A stretch of DNA of 64,000 bases, from the NCBI RefSeq assembly GCF_964283195.1, contig NZ_CAXYLH010000006.1. One strand, 5' to 3'. A program made the translations under genes and the position numbers. The notes under the pieces were generated by a model. The model did not search any database. It saw only the letters and a program-made list of their open reading frames with translations, and was not told where the DNA came from. Below are positions 27,219-36,416 of this stretch, one piece after another (position 1 is the stretch's first letter; each line of letters starts with the position of its first letter). The stretch comes from Paratractidigestivibacter sp003150175. Its GTDB lineage: Bacteria; Actinomycetota; Coriobacteriia; Coriobacteriales; Atopobiaceae.

Positions 27219-27344
27219 CCTTAGTCAGTTTTCATTTCCGGGTTTGTCGAGTAGCCCCACTCTGTCCCGTGTGATCTACCTGCGGTTTTACGGACGGCGA
27301 AGCCGAATGTACTCGGCAAAGCCCGAAATGAAAACTGACTAAGG
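27219..27344. repeat. 126-bp element with ~33-bp terminal inverted repeats (MITE-like)
   Basis: The ends are near-perfect inverted repeats. CCTTAGTCAGTTTTCATTT (27219-27237) is matched exactly by AAATGAAAACTGACTAAGG (27326-27344), and the arms extend inward another 14 bases with four mismatches. The 60-base centre has no open frame. The lower GC than the surroundings and the clean arms suggest a miniature inverted-repeat transposable element. The rest of the 27101-27522 gap holds one terminator on each side and a GGGCAAGCC / GGCTTGCCC hairpin (27379-27420). Confidence 0.75.
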
Positions 27345-27480
27345 AGTTGACCACATGAATGAGGCCACATAAGGGCGGGCAAGCCACCCGCACGGCAGCA
27401 GGCGGGGCGGGCGGCTTGCCCGAATAACAGTAAGCAGGGGGCGATTTGCCCGCACGACAGAAAACCGTGCTTGAAAACAG

Positions 27481-27516
27481 CCCGCCGCGGCAATCGTCGA
27501 TGATCGCCGCGGCGGG
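27481..27516 (-). terminator. Intrinsic terminator of gldA
   Basis: CCCGCCGCGGCGATCATCGA-based stem (minus strand), near-perfect self-complement, followed by CTGTTTTC; seven bases after the gldA stop. Confidence 0.8.
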
Positions 27517-27522
27517 AAAGTC

Positions 27523-28614
27523 CTACTCCGCGAGCGCGGCGCGGCCGTAGGCGTCGGCCGCGATCATCGCGTTGGCGACCTTCTCGGGCGTGACCTCGAA
27601 AGGCATGTTGTGCAGGGTGTCGTTTTCTGCGCAGGCGAGCTTGGCGACCTCGAGCACACGCTCGTAGCTCGCGTCCTCGACGCCGAGCTGGGCGAACGTC
27701 ACGGGCAGGCCGACCTCGACGCAGAAGTCGAGGACCTCATAGAGCTCGTCGGCGTTCTCGAGCACGAGCTGGGTCAGGGTGCCGAAGGCGACTTTCTCGC
27801 CATGATAGTAGGCGTGGGTCTCGGGCATGGCGGTCATGCCGTTGTGGATGGCGTGAGCGCCGGCGAGGCCCGCGGACTCGAAGCCGAGGCCGGAAAGCAG
27901 GGTATTGGCCTCGATGACCTTCTCGACCGACTCGGTGCAGGCGCCGGCCTCGAGGGCGAGCTTGGCCTTGACGCCGTCGCTCATCAGGGTCTCGTAGCAC
28001 AGGCGGGCGAGCGCCATCGCCGCGCTCGTGACCTTGCCGCCGGCGCAGGTTCCGGCATCGGAGCGCATGCAGGCGCGCGCCTCAAAGAAGGTGGCGAGGG
28101 CGTCGCCCATGCCGCTGACGGTCAGCCGCACCGGGCTCTTCGCGATGACCTCGGTGTCCATGAGGACGAGGTTCGGGTTCTGCTTGAAGAACTGGTACTC
28201 CTTGAACTGGCCCTCATCGGTATAGATGACCGAGAGCGCCGAGCATGGCGCGTCGGTCGCGGCGATGGTGGGGACGACGACAACGGGGACGTCGACCGCG
28301 GCGGCGACGGCCTTGGCGGTGTCGAAGATCTTTCCGCCGCCGATGCCCACGACGGCGTCGGAGCCGGCGCCCTTGAGCACCGTGACGAGGCGGTCGATCT
28401 CTGCCTGGGAGCACTCGCCGTTGAACTCGTCGAAGGTGGGCGCGACGCCCGCTGCGGCAAGGCTCGCCTCCACGCGATCGCCGAAGCGGCGCTTGCCGCC
28501 GGCAGAGATGACGACGAGGGCGTGGGCCCCGTAGACCTTGACATAGTCGCCCAGGCGATCGAGCTCGCCGGGACCCTGGATGTACTTGCTCGGGCTGATG
28601 AACACGCGTGCCAT
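27523..28614 (-). CDS. gldA: Glycerol dehydrogenase (iron-type alcohol dehydrogenase family)
   Basis: The 363-residue enzyme oxidises glycerol to dihydroxyacetone with NAD. It shows the nucleotide loop GIGGGKIFDTAKAV, the PTIAATDAPCSALSV segment, an Asp ligand in SGMGDALATFFEA, and two His metal ligands in GAHAIHNGM and AYYHGEKVAFG. The length is normal. It stands next to the glucose IIA gene but has its own terminator, and the crr terminator lies upstream, so the two are separate units. Some family members use other polyols. Confidence 0.9.
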   Translation of the reverse strand: MARVFISPSKYIQGPGELDRLGDYVKVYGAHALVVISAGGKRRFGDRVEASLAAAGVAPTFDEFNGECSQAEIDRLVTVLKGAGSDAVVGIGGGKIFDTAKAVAAAVDVPVVVVPTIAATDAPCSALSVIYTDEGQFKEYQFFKQNPNLVLMDTEVIAKSPVRLTVSGMGDALATFFEARACMRSDAGTCAGGKVTSAAMALARLCYETLMSDGVKAKLALEAGACTESVEKVIEANTLLSGLGFESAGLAGAHAIHNGMTAMPETHAYYHGEKVAFGTLTQLVLENADELYEVLDFCVEVGLPVTFAQLGVEDASYERVLEVAKLACAENDTLHNMPFEVTPEKVANAMIAADAYGRAALAE

Positions 28615-28642
28615 GCTGGTTCCCCTCTACGTATACGAATAG

Positions 28643-28670
28643 TGCCGGGAGGCCCCCGCCTCCCGGCACT
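28643..28670 (-). terminator. Intrinsic terminator of crr
   Basis: GTGCCGGGAGG / CCTCCCGGCAC, 11-bp perfect stem with a six-base loop; followed by TATTCGTAT on the minus strand. Confidence 0.7.
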
Positions 28671-28769
28671 TACCGTACTCCTTTGCCGTCGCCGCCGTGC
28701 TCGCGGAGGCGCAGATTCGGCGACCGACTCGAAGCGACGACAGACGGCGCCCGCGCCTGAGCGCCGTCG

Positions 28770-29333
28770 CTAGCGCCGAACCGCCAGCAACGGGTCGCCG
28801 AGCTTGACGAGCGGGCGGCCGCCGAGCAGCGTCCCGGACTCGCCGATGCGGTCGACGGCGTCGAAATCGTCGCCGTTCGAGACGGCGACGACCACCACAT
28901 CCTCATGACCGGCCGCCTCGATGGCCGCGCGGTCGAAACGGATGAGCGGGTCACCGGCACGGACCTCGTCGTTGCTCTCGACGAAGCGCTCGAAGCCCTT
29001 GCCGTTCATGTCCACCGTGCCGATGCCGATGTGGATGAGCAGCTCGATGCCGTCGGCGGTCGCCAGGCCGATCGCGTGGTTGGTCACCGTCGTGGCGCCC
29101 ACGCGGCAGTCGCACGGCGCGTAGAGCACGCCGTCTCCCACGGGCAGGATACCGTACCCCTCGCCGAGCAGGCCCGCGGAGACGACCTCGTCGTTGACCT
29201 CCTTGAGGCTCACGAGCACGCCCGAGAGCGGCGCGTAGACGACGTCGCGGCGCGTGGCAAAGATGGCCTGCGCGGGCGCCGGCGCGTCGGGGGTCCAGCC
29301 GAACGAGGTGCGGATCTTTTCGAGCAGTCCCAT
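28770..29333 (-). CDS. crr: PTS glucose-type IIA component
   Basis: This 187-residue EIIA(Glc)-like protein carries the phosphorylated His101 in ELLIHIGIGTV and the partner His86 in TVTNHAIGLA, with PLSGVLVSLKEVNDEVVSAG at the N-terminal barrel. It accepts phosphate from HPr and passes it to IIB/IIC; in some bacteria it also regulates other pathways. It stands alone without membrane components, so it serves a transporter encoded elsewhere. AAGGAGC lies ahead of the ATG. Confidence 0.9.
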   Translation of the reverse strand: MGLLEKIRTSFGWTPDAPAPAQAIFATRRDVVYAPLSGVLVSLKEVNDEVVSAGLLGEGYGILPVGDGVLYAPCDCRVGATTVTNHAIGLATADGIELLIHIGIGTVDMNGKGFERFVESNDEVRAGDPLIRFDRAAIEAAGHEDVVVVAVSNGDDFDAVDRIGESGTLLGGRPLVKLGDPLLAVRR

Positions 29334-29543
29334 ATGAGCTCCTTCGAATTCGGGGCCGTAACAACTTCGTAATCTTCATGATAACGCCGTTGAGCTGCTC
29401 GTTTATCGGTTAGGTGGGCCTTTTTGACGATACCTCTCGAACGCCGCTGCGCGCGCGAGCGCGCGACGCCTGCCCGCGTGTTCGCCCGCCCGAGCCCGTC
29501 ATTCGCGGACGCCCCGCGGGGACTGGCCCTCCGCCGCGCTCGC

Positions 29544-31601
29544 CTACCCGAGCGCGTCGGCCAGCGTGCGCAGCAGCTCCGCCGCGTCGATCGGCTTGGA
29601 GATGTGCCCGTTCATCCCCGCCTCGAAGGACCGCTGCCGGTCCTCCTCGAAGGCGTTCGCCGTCATGGCGAAGATCGGCAGCTCAGCGGCGAAGTCGCTG
29701 CCGAGCGCGCGAATGGCGCGGGTCGCCTCGTAGCCGTTCATCACCGGCATCTGGATGTCCATGAGCACGAGGTCGAGCTCTCCTGGGCCAGACATACGCA
29801 CCGCCTCGACGGCGTCCTGGCCGTCGCAGACCGCTCGGACCGAGAACCCCGCTTCCTCAAGGATCTCTTGCGCGATCTCGCGATTGAGCTCGTTGTCCTC
29901 CACGAGCAGGACCTTCTTGCCCGCGAAGCCGACCGGCGCGCTCGTCTCGTCGGGCGCGGGCGCAACCTCGTAGGGGCGCGAGAGGATGTCTCGCAGATCG
30001 GACATAAAGAGGGGCTTCTCGCAGAACGCCGTCACTCCGGCCTCGCGCGCCTCGTCCTCGATGTCGGTCCAGTCGTAGGCCGTCAGGATGATGATCGGCT
30101 TGCTGTCGCCGATGACCTGGCGGATGCGGCGCACGGTCTCGATGCCATTCATGTCGGGCATGAGCCAGTCGATGATGTAGGCGTAGAACTCCTCGCCGAT
30201 CTCGATGGCGTGCCGGGCGCGGATGACGGCTTCCTTGCCCGAGACCGTCCACTCGGAGCGCATGCCGATCTCGTGCAGCATGCCCGTGATGGAGAGGCAT
30301 GTGTCGGTGTCGTCGTCGGCAACGAGCACGCGCAGGCCCTGGAGCTGGTCGATCTTCTCGTAGACCTTGTGCTCGCCGCTGAGCTTGAAGGTGAGGAAAA
30401 CGTCGAACTCGCTGCCTTGGCCCTCGGCGCTCTTCACGCTGATCGTTCCGCCCATGAGGTCGACGATGTTCTTCGTGATGGCCATGCCGAGGCCCGTGCC
30501 CGGCACCCCCGAAGACGTCGCGCTCTCCTCGCGGGCGAACGACTCGAAGATGTGCTCCTGGAACTCAGGGGTCATCCCGATGCCGGTGTCGCGCACGATG
30601 AAGTGGTAGCTCGCGTAGCCCTCCGGCGCGCCCGTGACCTGCTTGATGCGCAGGCTGAGGGTGCCGCCGGTGCGGTTGAACTTGATGCCGTTGGAGAGGA
30701 TGTTCAGGAGCACCTGCGTGAGGCGCAGCTTGTCCGTGACGATGTCCTCGTCGCGCACGTCGACGGTGTCGATGAGGAAGTCGAGCTGCTTGGAGACGAT
30801 GTTCGGCTGGATGATGGTCCGCATGTCGTGGAGAAGGCCGGGCAGGTGCAGCGGCTTCTGCTCGATCTTCACCTTGCCGGACTCGATGCGGCTCATGTCG
30901 AGCACGTCGTTGATCAGGCTGAGCAGGTGCTCGCTCGAGGTGGCGATCTTCTTCAGGTACTCCTTGACCTTGGCCTCGTCGTCGACGTGCGAGGCGGCAA
31001 GCGTCGTAAAGCCGATGATGGCGTTCATGGGCGTCCGGATGTCGTGCGACATGTTGTTGAGGAAGCTCGTCTTTGCCTGGTTGGCGTACTGCGCAGAAAG
31101 AAGCGCCCCCTCGAGCTCGCGGCGGCCCTGCTCGACGCGCTCGCGCAGCTGCTCCTCGCGGTCCTCGAAGGTGCGGTCGAGCACGACTGCCAACGCGCGG
31201 ACGTCGCCTGCCTCCTCACCGTCGTACATGTAGAGGTGCAGCTCGACGAGCATGGGCTCGTAGAGGGTCGACTTGGCCCAAAACTTGTGCCAAGCGTGTT
31301 TCTCGCCCGCGCGAAAGCGCCCCACCAGTCGATCCGTGTCGAGGAAGCCGAGGAGGTCGGCGCACTCGTCGTCGGCGAGGTCATCGGCGAGCGCGCAGGC
31401 GACGTCGGATATCCTCGAGCCGTCGGTCATGTGGATGTGCTCGACCACGCCGCGCGGCTCCGCGCCGGCGCCCGGCAACAGGGCCCCGCAGATGATGCCC
31501 CTCGTGAGGTCAGCCTCGAAGACGGCGTGCGCGCAGCAGGCGAGCGCCTGCTCGAGCGCATCGATCCTCTTTGTGTTGTTCGGTGTGCCCATGTATGCCA
31601 T
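29544..31601 (-). CDS. Soluble hybrid histidine kinase with two C-terminal receiver domains
   Basis: This protein of about 685 residues has an N-terminal sensory region (1-150, PAS-like, no membrane helix), then a HisKA domain with His186 in NNMSHDIRTPMNAIIGF. A HATPase domain follows (LLNILSNGIKFN, DTGIGM, GTGLGMAI). Receiver 1 (about 425-545) has phosphoacceptor Asp in IIDWLMPDMNG and receiver 2 (about 560-680) has VLMDIQMPVMNG. Lacking membrane segments, it should sense a cytoplasmic signal. No response regulator is adjacent. Two possible starts (31601, 31592) both have weak ribosome sites. Confidence 0.9.
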   Translation of the reverse strand: MAYMGTPNNTKRIDALEQALACCAHAVFEADLTRGIICGALLPGAGAEPRGVVEHIHMTDGSRISDVACALADDLADDECADLLGFLDTDRLVGRFRAGEKHAWHKFWAKSTLYEPMLVELHLYMYDGEEAGDVRALAVVLDRTFEDREEQLRERVEQGRRELEGALLSAQYANQAKTSFLNNMSHDIRTPMNAIIGFTTLAASHVDDEAKVKEYLKKIATSSEHLLSLINDVLDMSRIESGKVKIEQKPLHLPGLLHDMRTIIQPNIVSKQLDFLIDTVDVRDEDIVTDKLRLTQVLLNILSNGIKFNRTGGTLSLRIKQVTGAPEGYASYHFIVRDTGIGMTPEFQEHIFESFAREESATSSGVPGTGLGMAITKNIVDLMGGTISVKSAEGQGSEFDVFLTFKLSGEHKVYEKIDQLQGLRVLVADDDTDTCLSITGMLHEIGMRSEWTVSGKEAVIRARHAIEIGEEFYAYIIDWLMPDMNGIETVRRIRQVIGDSKPIIILTAYDWTDIEDEAREAGVTAFCEKPLFMSDLRDILSRPYEVAPAPDETSAPVGFAGKKVLLVEDNELNREIAQEILEEAGFSVRAVCDGQDAVEAVRMSGPGELDLVLMDIQMPVMNGYEATRAIRALGSDFAAELPIFAMTANAFEEDRQRSFEAGMNGHISKPIDAAELLRTLADALG

Positions 31602-31779
31602 TCGGTCGCTCGTTTTGCCCAACCGGACAATTATAAGGTACGCGTGGCGGGCCCCCGACGCGAAATCCCGCCGGCGCATCGACCCCGCTGGCCGATGCGC
31701 CGCGGGGCACGGCCCGCCACCTGCATATGATTGGGAAGTTGCGCGCCGAGGGGGCGCGTCTCGCCTTTGGGGGAGCCAC

Positions 31780-33423
31780 GTGGACACCATCGTAGACATG
31801 CTGCGCGCCGACGCTGCGACGAGGCCGAGCGAGGTCGCGCTCGTCGAGGTCAACCCCGAGCGGCACGAGAACCGGCACATCACCTGGCGCGACTACGACC
31901 TCGTCGAGACTACCGACGAGGTCCCCTTCCGCCGCGAGATGACCTGGTCGGTCTTCGACGAGAAGGCCAACCGCTTCGCCAACCTCCTGCTCTCGCGCGG
32001 GGTGCGCCGCGACGACAAGGTCGCCATCCTGCTGTACAACTGCATCGAGTGGCTGCCTATCTACTTCGGCGCGCTCAAGACCGGCGCCGTCGTGGTGCCG
32101 CTCAACTTCCGCTACTCCTCCGACGAGATCGAGTACTGCCTCCAGAAGTCCGACGCGGACATCCTCGTCTTCGGCCCCGAGTTCATCGGGCGTGTCGAGG
32201 ACATTATCCCGCGCATCCAGGCCGGCCGGCTCGTCTTCTATGTCGGCGACGACTGCCCCACCTGGGCCGAGCCCTACAGCGAGCTCACCTCTTTGTGCAG
32301 CTCGGCGGACCCGCGGGTCCCGCTCAAGCCGACGGACGAGGCGGCGATCTACTTCAGCTCGGGCACAACGGGCTTCCCCAAGGCCATCCTCCACGACCAC
32401 GAGAGCCTGGCCCAGGCCGCCCAGATGGAGCAGATCCACCACGGCCAGACCGCCGACGACGTGTTCCTGTGCATCCCGCCGCTCTACCACACGGGCGCCT
32501 GTATGCACTGGATGGGGAGCCTGCTCGCGGGCGGGCGCGGCGTGCTGCTGCGCGGGGTCTCGCCCAAGACCATCCTGCAGACCGTCTCGGACGAACGCTG
32601 CACCATCGTCTGGCTGCTCGTCCCCTGGGCCCAGGACATTCTCACCGCCGTCGAGCAGGGCTCGGTCAACCTCGCCGACTACGAGCTCTCGCAGTGGCGC
32701 CTCATGCACATCGGCGCCCAGCCCGTGCCGAGGAGCCTCGTCGAGCGCTGGCTCGAGGTGTTCCCGGGCCAGCAGTACGACACGAACTACGGGCTCTCCG
32801 AGTCGATGGGCCCGGGCTGCGTGCACCTGGGCGTGGGCAACGTCGACCACGTGGGAGCCATCGGCGTGCCGGGGTACCGCTGGGAGGCCAAGGTCGTGGA
32901 CGCCGGCGGCGCCGAGGTCGCCCAGGGCAAGGTCGGCGAGCTCTGCGTGCGCGGGCCCGGCCTCATGGAGTGCTACTACAAGGACCCCGAGGCCACCTCC
33001 GAGGCGCTCGTCGACGGCTGGCTGCGCACCGGCGACATGGCCCGCCAGGACGCCGAGGGGTTCTACTGGCTCGTCGACAGAAAGAAGGACGTCATCATCA
33101 CGGGCGGCGAGAACCTCTACCCCGTCCAGATCGAGGACTACCTCATGGGCCACCCCGGCATCCAGGACGTGGCCGTCATCGGCCTTCCCGACGAGCGCCT
33201 GGGCGAGGTTGCCTGCGCCGTCGTCGAGGTGAAGCCCGGCTGGGAGGAGCGCCTGGGCGAGGCCGCGCTCGACGAGTTCTGCCTGGGGCTTCCGCGCTAC
33301 AAGCGCCCGCGGCGCTGGATATTCGCGCCCGTCCCGCGCAACCCCACCGGCAAGATCGAGAAGCCCCTCCTGCGCGAGAGGTACGGAACGAAATCCCTGG
33401 TAGACTACGAGAACCGTCGCTAG
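31780..33423 (+). CDS. AMP-dependent acyl-CoA synthetase (fatty/aryl acid CoA ligase)
   Basis: The 547-residue adenylating enzyme shows the P-loop motif YFSSGTTGFPKA, the A5 motif NYGLSESMG, GELCVRGPGLM, WLRTGDMA and the C-terminal catalytic lysine in PTGKIEKPLL. It joins a carboxylic acid to CoA using ATP. It is 46 bases upstream of iorA in the same direction, suggesting an aromatic or branched acid substrate linked to 2-oxo acid oxidation. A GTG start at 31780 is chosen because GGGGGAG stands immediately before it. It is divergent from the hybrid kinase gene. Confidence 0.87.
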   Translation: MDTIVDMLRADAATRPSEVALVEVNPERHENRHITWRDYDLVETTDEVPFRREMTWSVFDEKANRFANLLLSRGVRRDDKVAILLYNCIEWLPIYFGALKTGAVVVPLNFRYSSDEIEYCLQKSDADILVFGPEFIGRVEDIIPRIQAGRLVFYVGDDCPTWAEPYSELTSLCSSADPRVPLKPTDEAAIYFSSGTTGFPKAILHDHESLAQAAQMEQIHHGQTADDVFLCIPPLYHTGACMHWMGSLLAGGRGVLLRGVSPKTILQTVSDERCTIVWLLVPWAQDILTAVEQGSVNLADYELSQWRLMHIGAQPVPRSLVERWLEVFPGQQYDTNYGLSESMGPGCVHLGVGNVDHVGAIGVPGYRWEAKVVDAGGAEVAQGKVGELCVRGPGLMECYYKDPEATSEALVDGWLRTGDMARQDAEGFYWLVDRKKDVIITGGENLYPVQIEDYLMGHPGIQDVAVIGLPDERLGEVACAVVEVKPGWEERLGEAALDEFCLGLPRYKRPRRWIFAPVPRNPTGKIEKPLLRERYGTKSLVDYENRR

Positions 33424-33469
33424 TCCGGCGAGCTTCAGGCAAGCGGGCACGATTGGAGAGGAGAAGCAC

Positions 33470-35236
33470 ATGCAGCTTCTGAGCGGAAACGAGGCGATCG
33501 CCCAGGGCGTCTGGGAGGCGGGCTGCTCCGTGGGGTCCGGCTATCCCGGCACCCCGTCCACGGAGGCCCTGGAGAACCTGGTCCGGAAGGACGGCGTCTA
33601 CTGCGAGTGGGCGCCCAACGAGAAGGTCGGCCTCGAGGTCGCGCTGGGCGCGGCGATGGGCGGCGTGCGCGCGCTCGCGGCGATGAAGCACGTCGGCCTG
33701 AACGTCGCGGCGGACCCCTTCATGAGCGCGGCGAACACCGGCGTGAACGGCGGCCTCGTGCTGCTGGTCGCAGACGACCCGTCCTGCTACTCTTCCCAGA
33801 ACGAGCAGGACTCGCGCTACTACGCGAGCTTCGCGCGCGTGCCGTGCCTGGATCCCTGCGACTCGCAGGAGGCCTACGAGATGGCCAAGCTCTCCTTCGG
33901 GCTCTCTGAGCGCTTCGACACCCCCGTCATGTTGCACGAGACCATGCGCGTGGCGCACACGCGCACCATGGTCGACGTCGCGGGCGAGCGCGCCGAGGTC
34001 GAGCCGCGCCCCTACGAGAGCCGCATCGGCAAGTACGTGATGATGCCCGCCAACGCCGTGCGTCGCCGCGCGGCGACCGACGAGCGCGAGGACGCGCTCG
34101 TCACCTTCGCGGAAAAGACCGACCTCAACCGCATCGAGATGCGCGACCGCTCCGTCGGCGTCATCTGCGCGGGCGCGCTCTATACCCACGTGCGCGAGGC
34201 CCTGCCCGAGGCCTCCGTGCTCAAGCTCGGCCTCACCTGGCCGCTGCCGCCGGCGAAGATCGCCGAGTTCGCCGCCTCCGTGGACGAGCTCTACGTGATC
34301 GAGGAGACCTGCACCTACTTCACCGAGAAGGTCCGCGCCATGGGCGTGCGCGTCAGCGCCCCGCCAGCAGGGCCGCTCCCCCGCGGCGGCGAGATCCGCC
34401 CCGCGCACATCCGCGCCGCCTTCGGCCTCGCCGAGCCTCCCCACCCCGCCGCCGCACGCGACCTGCCCGCGCGCCCGCCGGCGTTCTGCGCCGGCTGCCC
34501 GCACCGCCTCGTCTACGTGCAGCTGCGCGAGATGAACGCCATCGTGACGGGCGACATCGGCTGCTACACGCTGGGCGCCGTCGCGCCCTACCGCGCGGTC
34601 GACTCCGTCATCGACATGGGGGCTTCTTTGTCCATGGCGCACGGCATGGAGCTCGCGGGCGCGGGCGAGCGAACGGGACGCCCCGTGGTCGGCGTCATCG
34701 GCGACTCGACCTTCGCGCACTCCGGCATCACGAGCCTGCTCGGCACCATCTACAACGGCGGCAAGGGCACCCTGTGCATCCTGGACAACCGCACCACGGC
34801 CATGACGGGCGCACAGGGCAACCCCGTGAACGGCGTCACGCTGGACGAGCAGGCGCGCGGGGTCTCGCCGCTCGACGTGCCGGCGGGACGCTCGCTCGAC
34901 ATCGCGGCGCTCTGCCGCGCGATGGGCGTCGACGAGGTCGTGGAGGTGGACTCGCAGGACGCCGCGCAGATCCGGCGTGCGCTCGAGGAGGCGGTCGCGC
35001 ATACCGACAAGCTCTCCGTCGTCGTGTTCCGCTCGCCGTGCCGCCTGATCGACCGGACGCGGCGCCCGCGGCCCGTGATCGAGGGCTGCCAGGGTTGCGG
35101 CACCTGCATCCAGATCGGTTGCCCGGCCCTCGGCCGCGACGAGGACGAGCTCGCCGTCATCGATCCCAACCAGTGCATCGGCTGCGGCCAGTGCGTCCAG
35201 TCCTGCCCCTTCGGCTGCATCCAGGAAGGTGAGTAG
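33470..35236 (+). CDS. iorA: Indolepyruvate ferredoxin oxidoreductase, alpha subunit
   Basis: The 588-residue subunit begins with a pyrimidine-binding domain (GNEAIAQGVWEAGCSVGSGY-type opening). It contains TPP-binding motifs GDIGCYTLG and GDSTFAHSGITSL, and ends with two [4Fe-4S] motifs, CQGCGTCIQIGC and CIGCGQCVQSCPFGC. With IorB it oxidatively decarboxylates aryl pyruvates (from Trp, Tyr, Phe) to aryl-acetyl-CoA, reducing ferredoxin. GGAGAGGAG precedes the ATG. The middle cluster motif has wider Cys spacing (x3) than the usual ferredoxin repeat, as known for IorA. iorB follows at once. Confidence 0.93.
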   Translation: MQLLSGNEAIAQGVWEAGCSVGSGYPGTPSTEALENLVRKDGVYCEWAPNEKVGLEVALGAAMGGVRALAAMKHVGLNVAADPFMSAANTGVNGGLVLLVADDPSCYSSQNEQDSRYYASFARVPCLDPCDSQEAYEMAKLSFGLSERFDTPVMLHETMRVAHTRTMVDVAGERAEVEPRPYESRIGKYVMMPANAVRRRAATDEREDALVTFAEKTDLNRIEMRDRSVGVICAGALYTHVREALPEASVLKLGLTWPLPPAKIAEFAASVDELYVIEETCTYFTEKVRAMGVRVSAPPAGPLPRGGEIRPAHIRAAFGLAEPPHPAAARDLPARPPAFCAGCPHRLVYVQLREMNAIVTGDIGCYTLGAVAPYRAVDSVIDMGASLSMAHGMELAGAGERTGRPVVGVIGDSTFAHSGITSLLGTIYNGGKGTLCILDNRTTAMTGAQGNPVNGVTLDEQARGVSPLDVPAGRSLDIAALCRAMGVDEVVEVDSQDAAQIRRALEEAVAHTDKLSVVVFRSPCRLIDRTRRPRPVIEGCQGCGTCIQIGCPALGRDEDELAVIDPNQCIGCGQCVQSCPFGCIQEGE

Positions 35237-35237
35237 C

Positions 35238-35879
35238 ATGCCTCACTTCACAGCTAGCGAGAAAAGCGCCGAGGTGGTCTCCTCCGGCGAGAAGGTCCAG
35301 CTCGACGGCACCCTGACCGTGCTGCTCGTGGGCGTGGGCGGCCAGGGGACGATCCTGGCGGGGTCGCTTCTCGCCATGGCCGCCGCCGACGCCGGCCTCG
35401 ACGTCAAGGTGTCCGAGATCCACGGCATGAGCCAGCGCGGGGGGTCGGTGTCGACCGTCGTGCGCATGGGGCGCAAGGTCGAGTCGATGGTGGCCGACCC
35501 CGGCTGCGCCGACGTCGTCGTGGCCTTCGAGGCCGTCGAGGCCCTGCGAGCCCAGGACTACCTGCACGAGGGCGGCAAGATGTTCGTGAACGACGAGGTC
35601 ATCGTCCCCGTGAGCGTGTCCATCGGCACCTTCGAGATGCCCGAGGACGTCGACGCGCGCCTGGCCGAACTCGGCGCCGTGCGCGTTCCCGCCGGCAGGA
35701 TCGCGCGCGAGGTCGGAAGCCCCCGCAGCACGAACGTCGTGCTCGTGGGCGCGCTCTCCACGGCGCTGCCCTTCTCGGCGGCGGACTGGGAGGACGCGAT
35801 CGCGCGCCGCGTGCCGCCCAAGACCGTGGAGGCCAACCTCGAGGCCTTCCGCCGCGGGCGGGCCGCCGCTCTGGCGTAA
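35238..35879 (+). CDS. iorB: Indolepyruvate ferredoxin oxidoreductase, beta subunit
   Basis: This 213-residue gamma-domain subunit of the 2-oxoacid:ferredoxin oxidoreductase family has VLLVGVGGQGTILAGSLLA and SEIHGMSQRGGSVSTVVR, both hallmarks. It partners IorA. The ATG at 35238 lies one base after the iorA stop with GGAAGG ahead. An in-frame GTG at 35229 is possible but overlaps iorA. A run of about 25 residues before the core is longer than usual. Confidence 0.92.
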   Translation: MPHFTASEKSAEVVSSGEKVQLDGTLTVLLVGVGGQGTILAGSLLAMAAADAGLDVKVSEIHGMSQRGGSVSTVVRMGRKVESMVADPGCADVVVAFEAVEALRAQDYLHEGGKMFVNDEVIVPVSVSIGTFEMPEDVDARLAELGAVRVPAGRIAREVGSPRSTNVVLVGALSTALPFSAADWEDAIARRVPPKTVEANLEAFRRGRAAALA

Positions 35880-35924
35880 AGGGGGCTCGCATCGCGGGTC
35901 GCCCAACGGGGCGGGCCTGCGAGA

Positions 35925-36152
35925 GAATCGGGGACCGTCGGTAACGCTGCACCGGAATCCGGGAGTGTCGGTACCGACGGTCCCCGTTTTTGGTGAAGGC
36001 GCTACCGACAGTCCCTGATTCTGGTGAGAAGTGCACCTCTTTGCACCAGAATCCCGGGGTGTCGGTACCGATGGTCCGGGTTTTTCGTGCGCGCGTTACC
36101 GACGGTCCGCGATTCCGGTGCGGATTTACCGACGGTCCGCGATTCCGGCGTG
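35925..36152. repeat. Block of ~30-bp imperfect repeats (ACCGACGGTC..GATTC family), copy 2
   Basis: Same family as 85-290: units such as GGTACCGACGGTCCCCG and ACCGACGGTCCGCGATTCCGG, in both orientations. The orientation flips at an inverted repeat, GATTCTGGTG (36015-36024) / CACCAGAATC (36043-36052). It lies between iorB and the mogA terminator. Confidence 0.75.
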
Positions 36153-36190
36153 GCCTCAGCGAGCCAATCGGCCCGCAGGAACAAAAAAAC

Positions 36191-36238
36191 AGCGACCCTC
36201 GAAGACGGGGCATGGCAAGGCCGTCTTCGAGGGTCGCT
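36191..36238 (-). terminator. Strong intrinsic terminator of the molybdenum operon
   Basis: AGCGACCCTCGAAGACGG / CCGTCTTCGAGGGTCGCT, 18-bp perfect stem and 12-base loop, followed on the minus strand by GTTTTTTTG. It is the end point for the transcript running through mogA. Confidence 0.9.
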
Positions 36239-36240
36239 CG

Positions 36241-36416
36241 AGGGGTACCTGCGGCTTCGCGCGGGGGCGCGTCGGGGCTCAACCGATCGTCGCAGGCTAT
36301 AAAGGGAGCACGCGCGGTTTCCATCTGTTCCTCGCTTGCTGACTATATGTTAGCCCGCCTTACTAATTGTAAGGACGTCAATCTTCGGCTATCCACGAAC
36401 GGTTGAAATCGAGCGG
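36241..36416. other. Gene-free stretch between the terminator and mogA
   Basis: An A/T-richer segment (36335-36400, TGACTATATGTTAG and TTACTAATTGTAAGG) with no open frame that can be supported. It would be the 3' UTR of the molybdenum operon. Confidence 0.5.
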
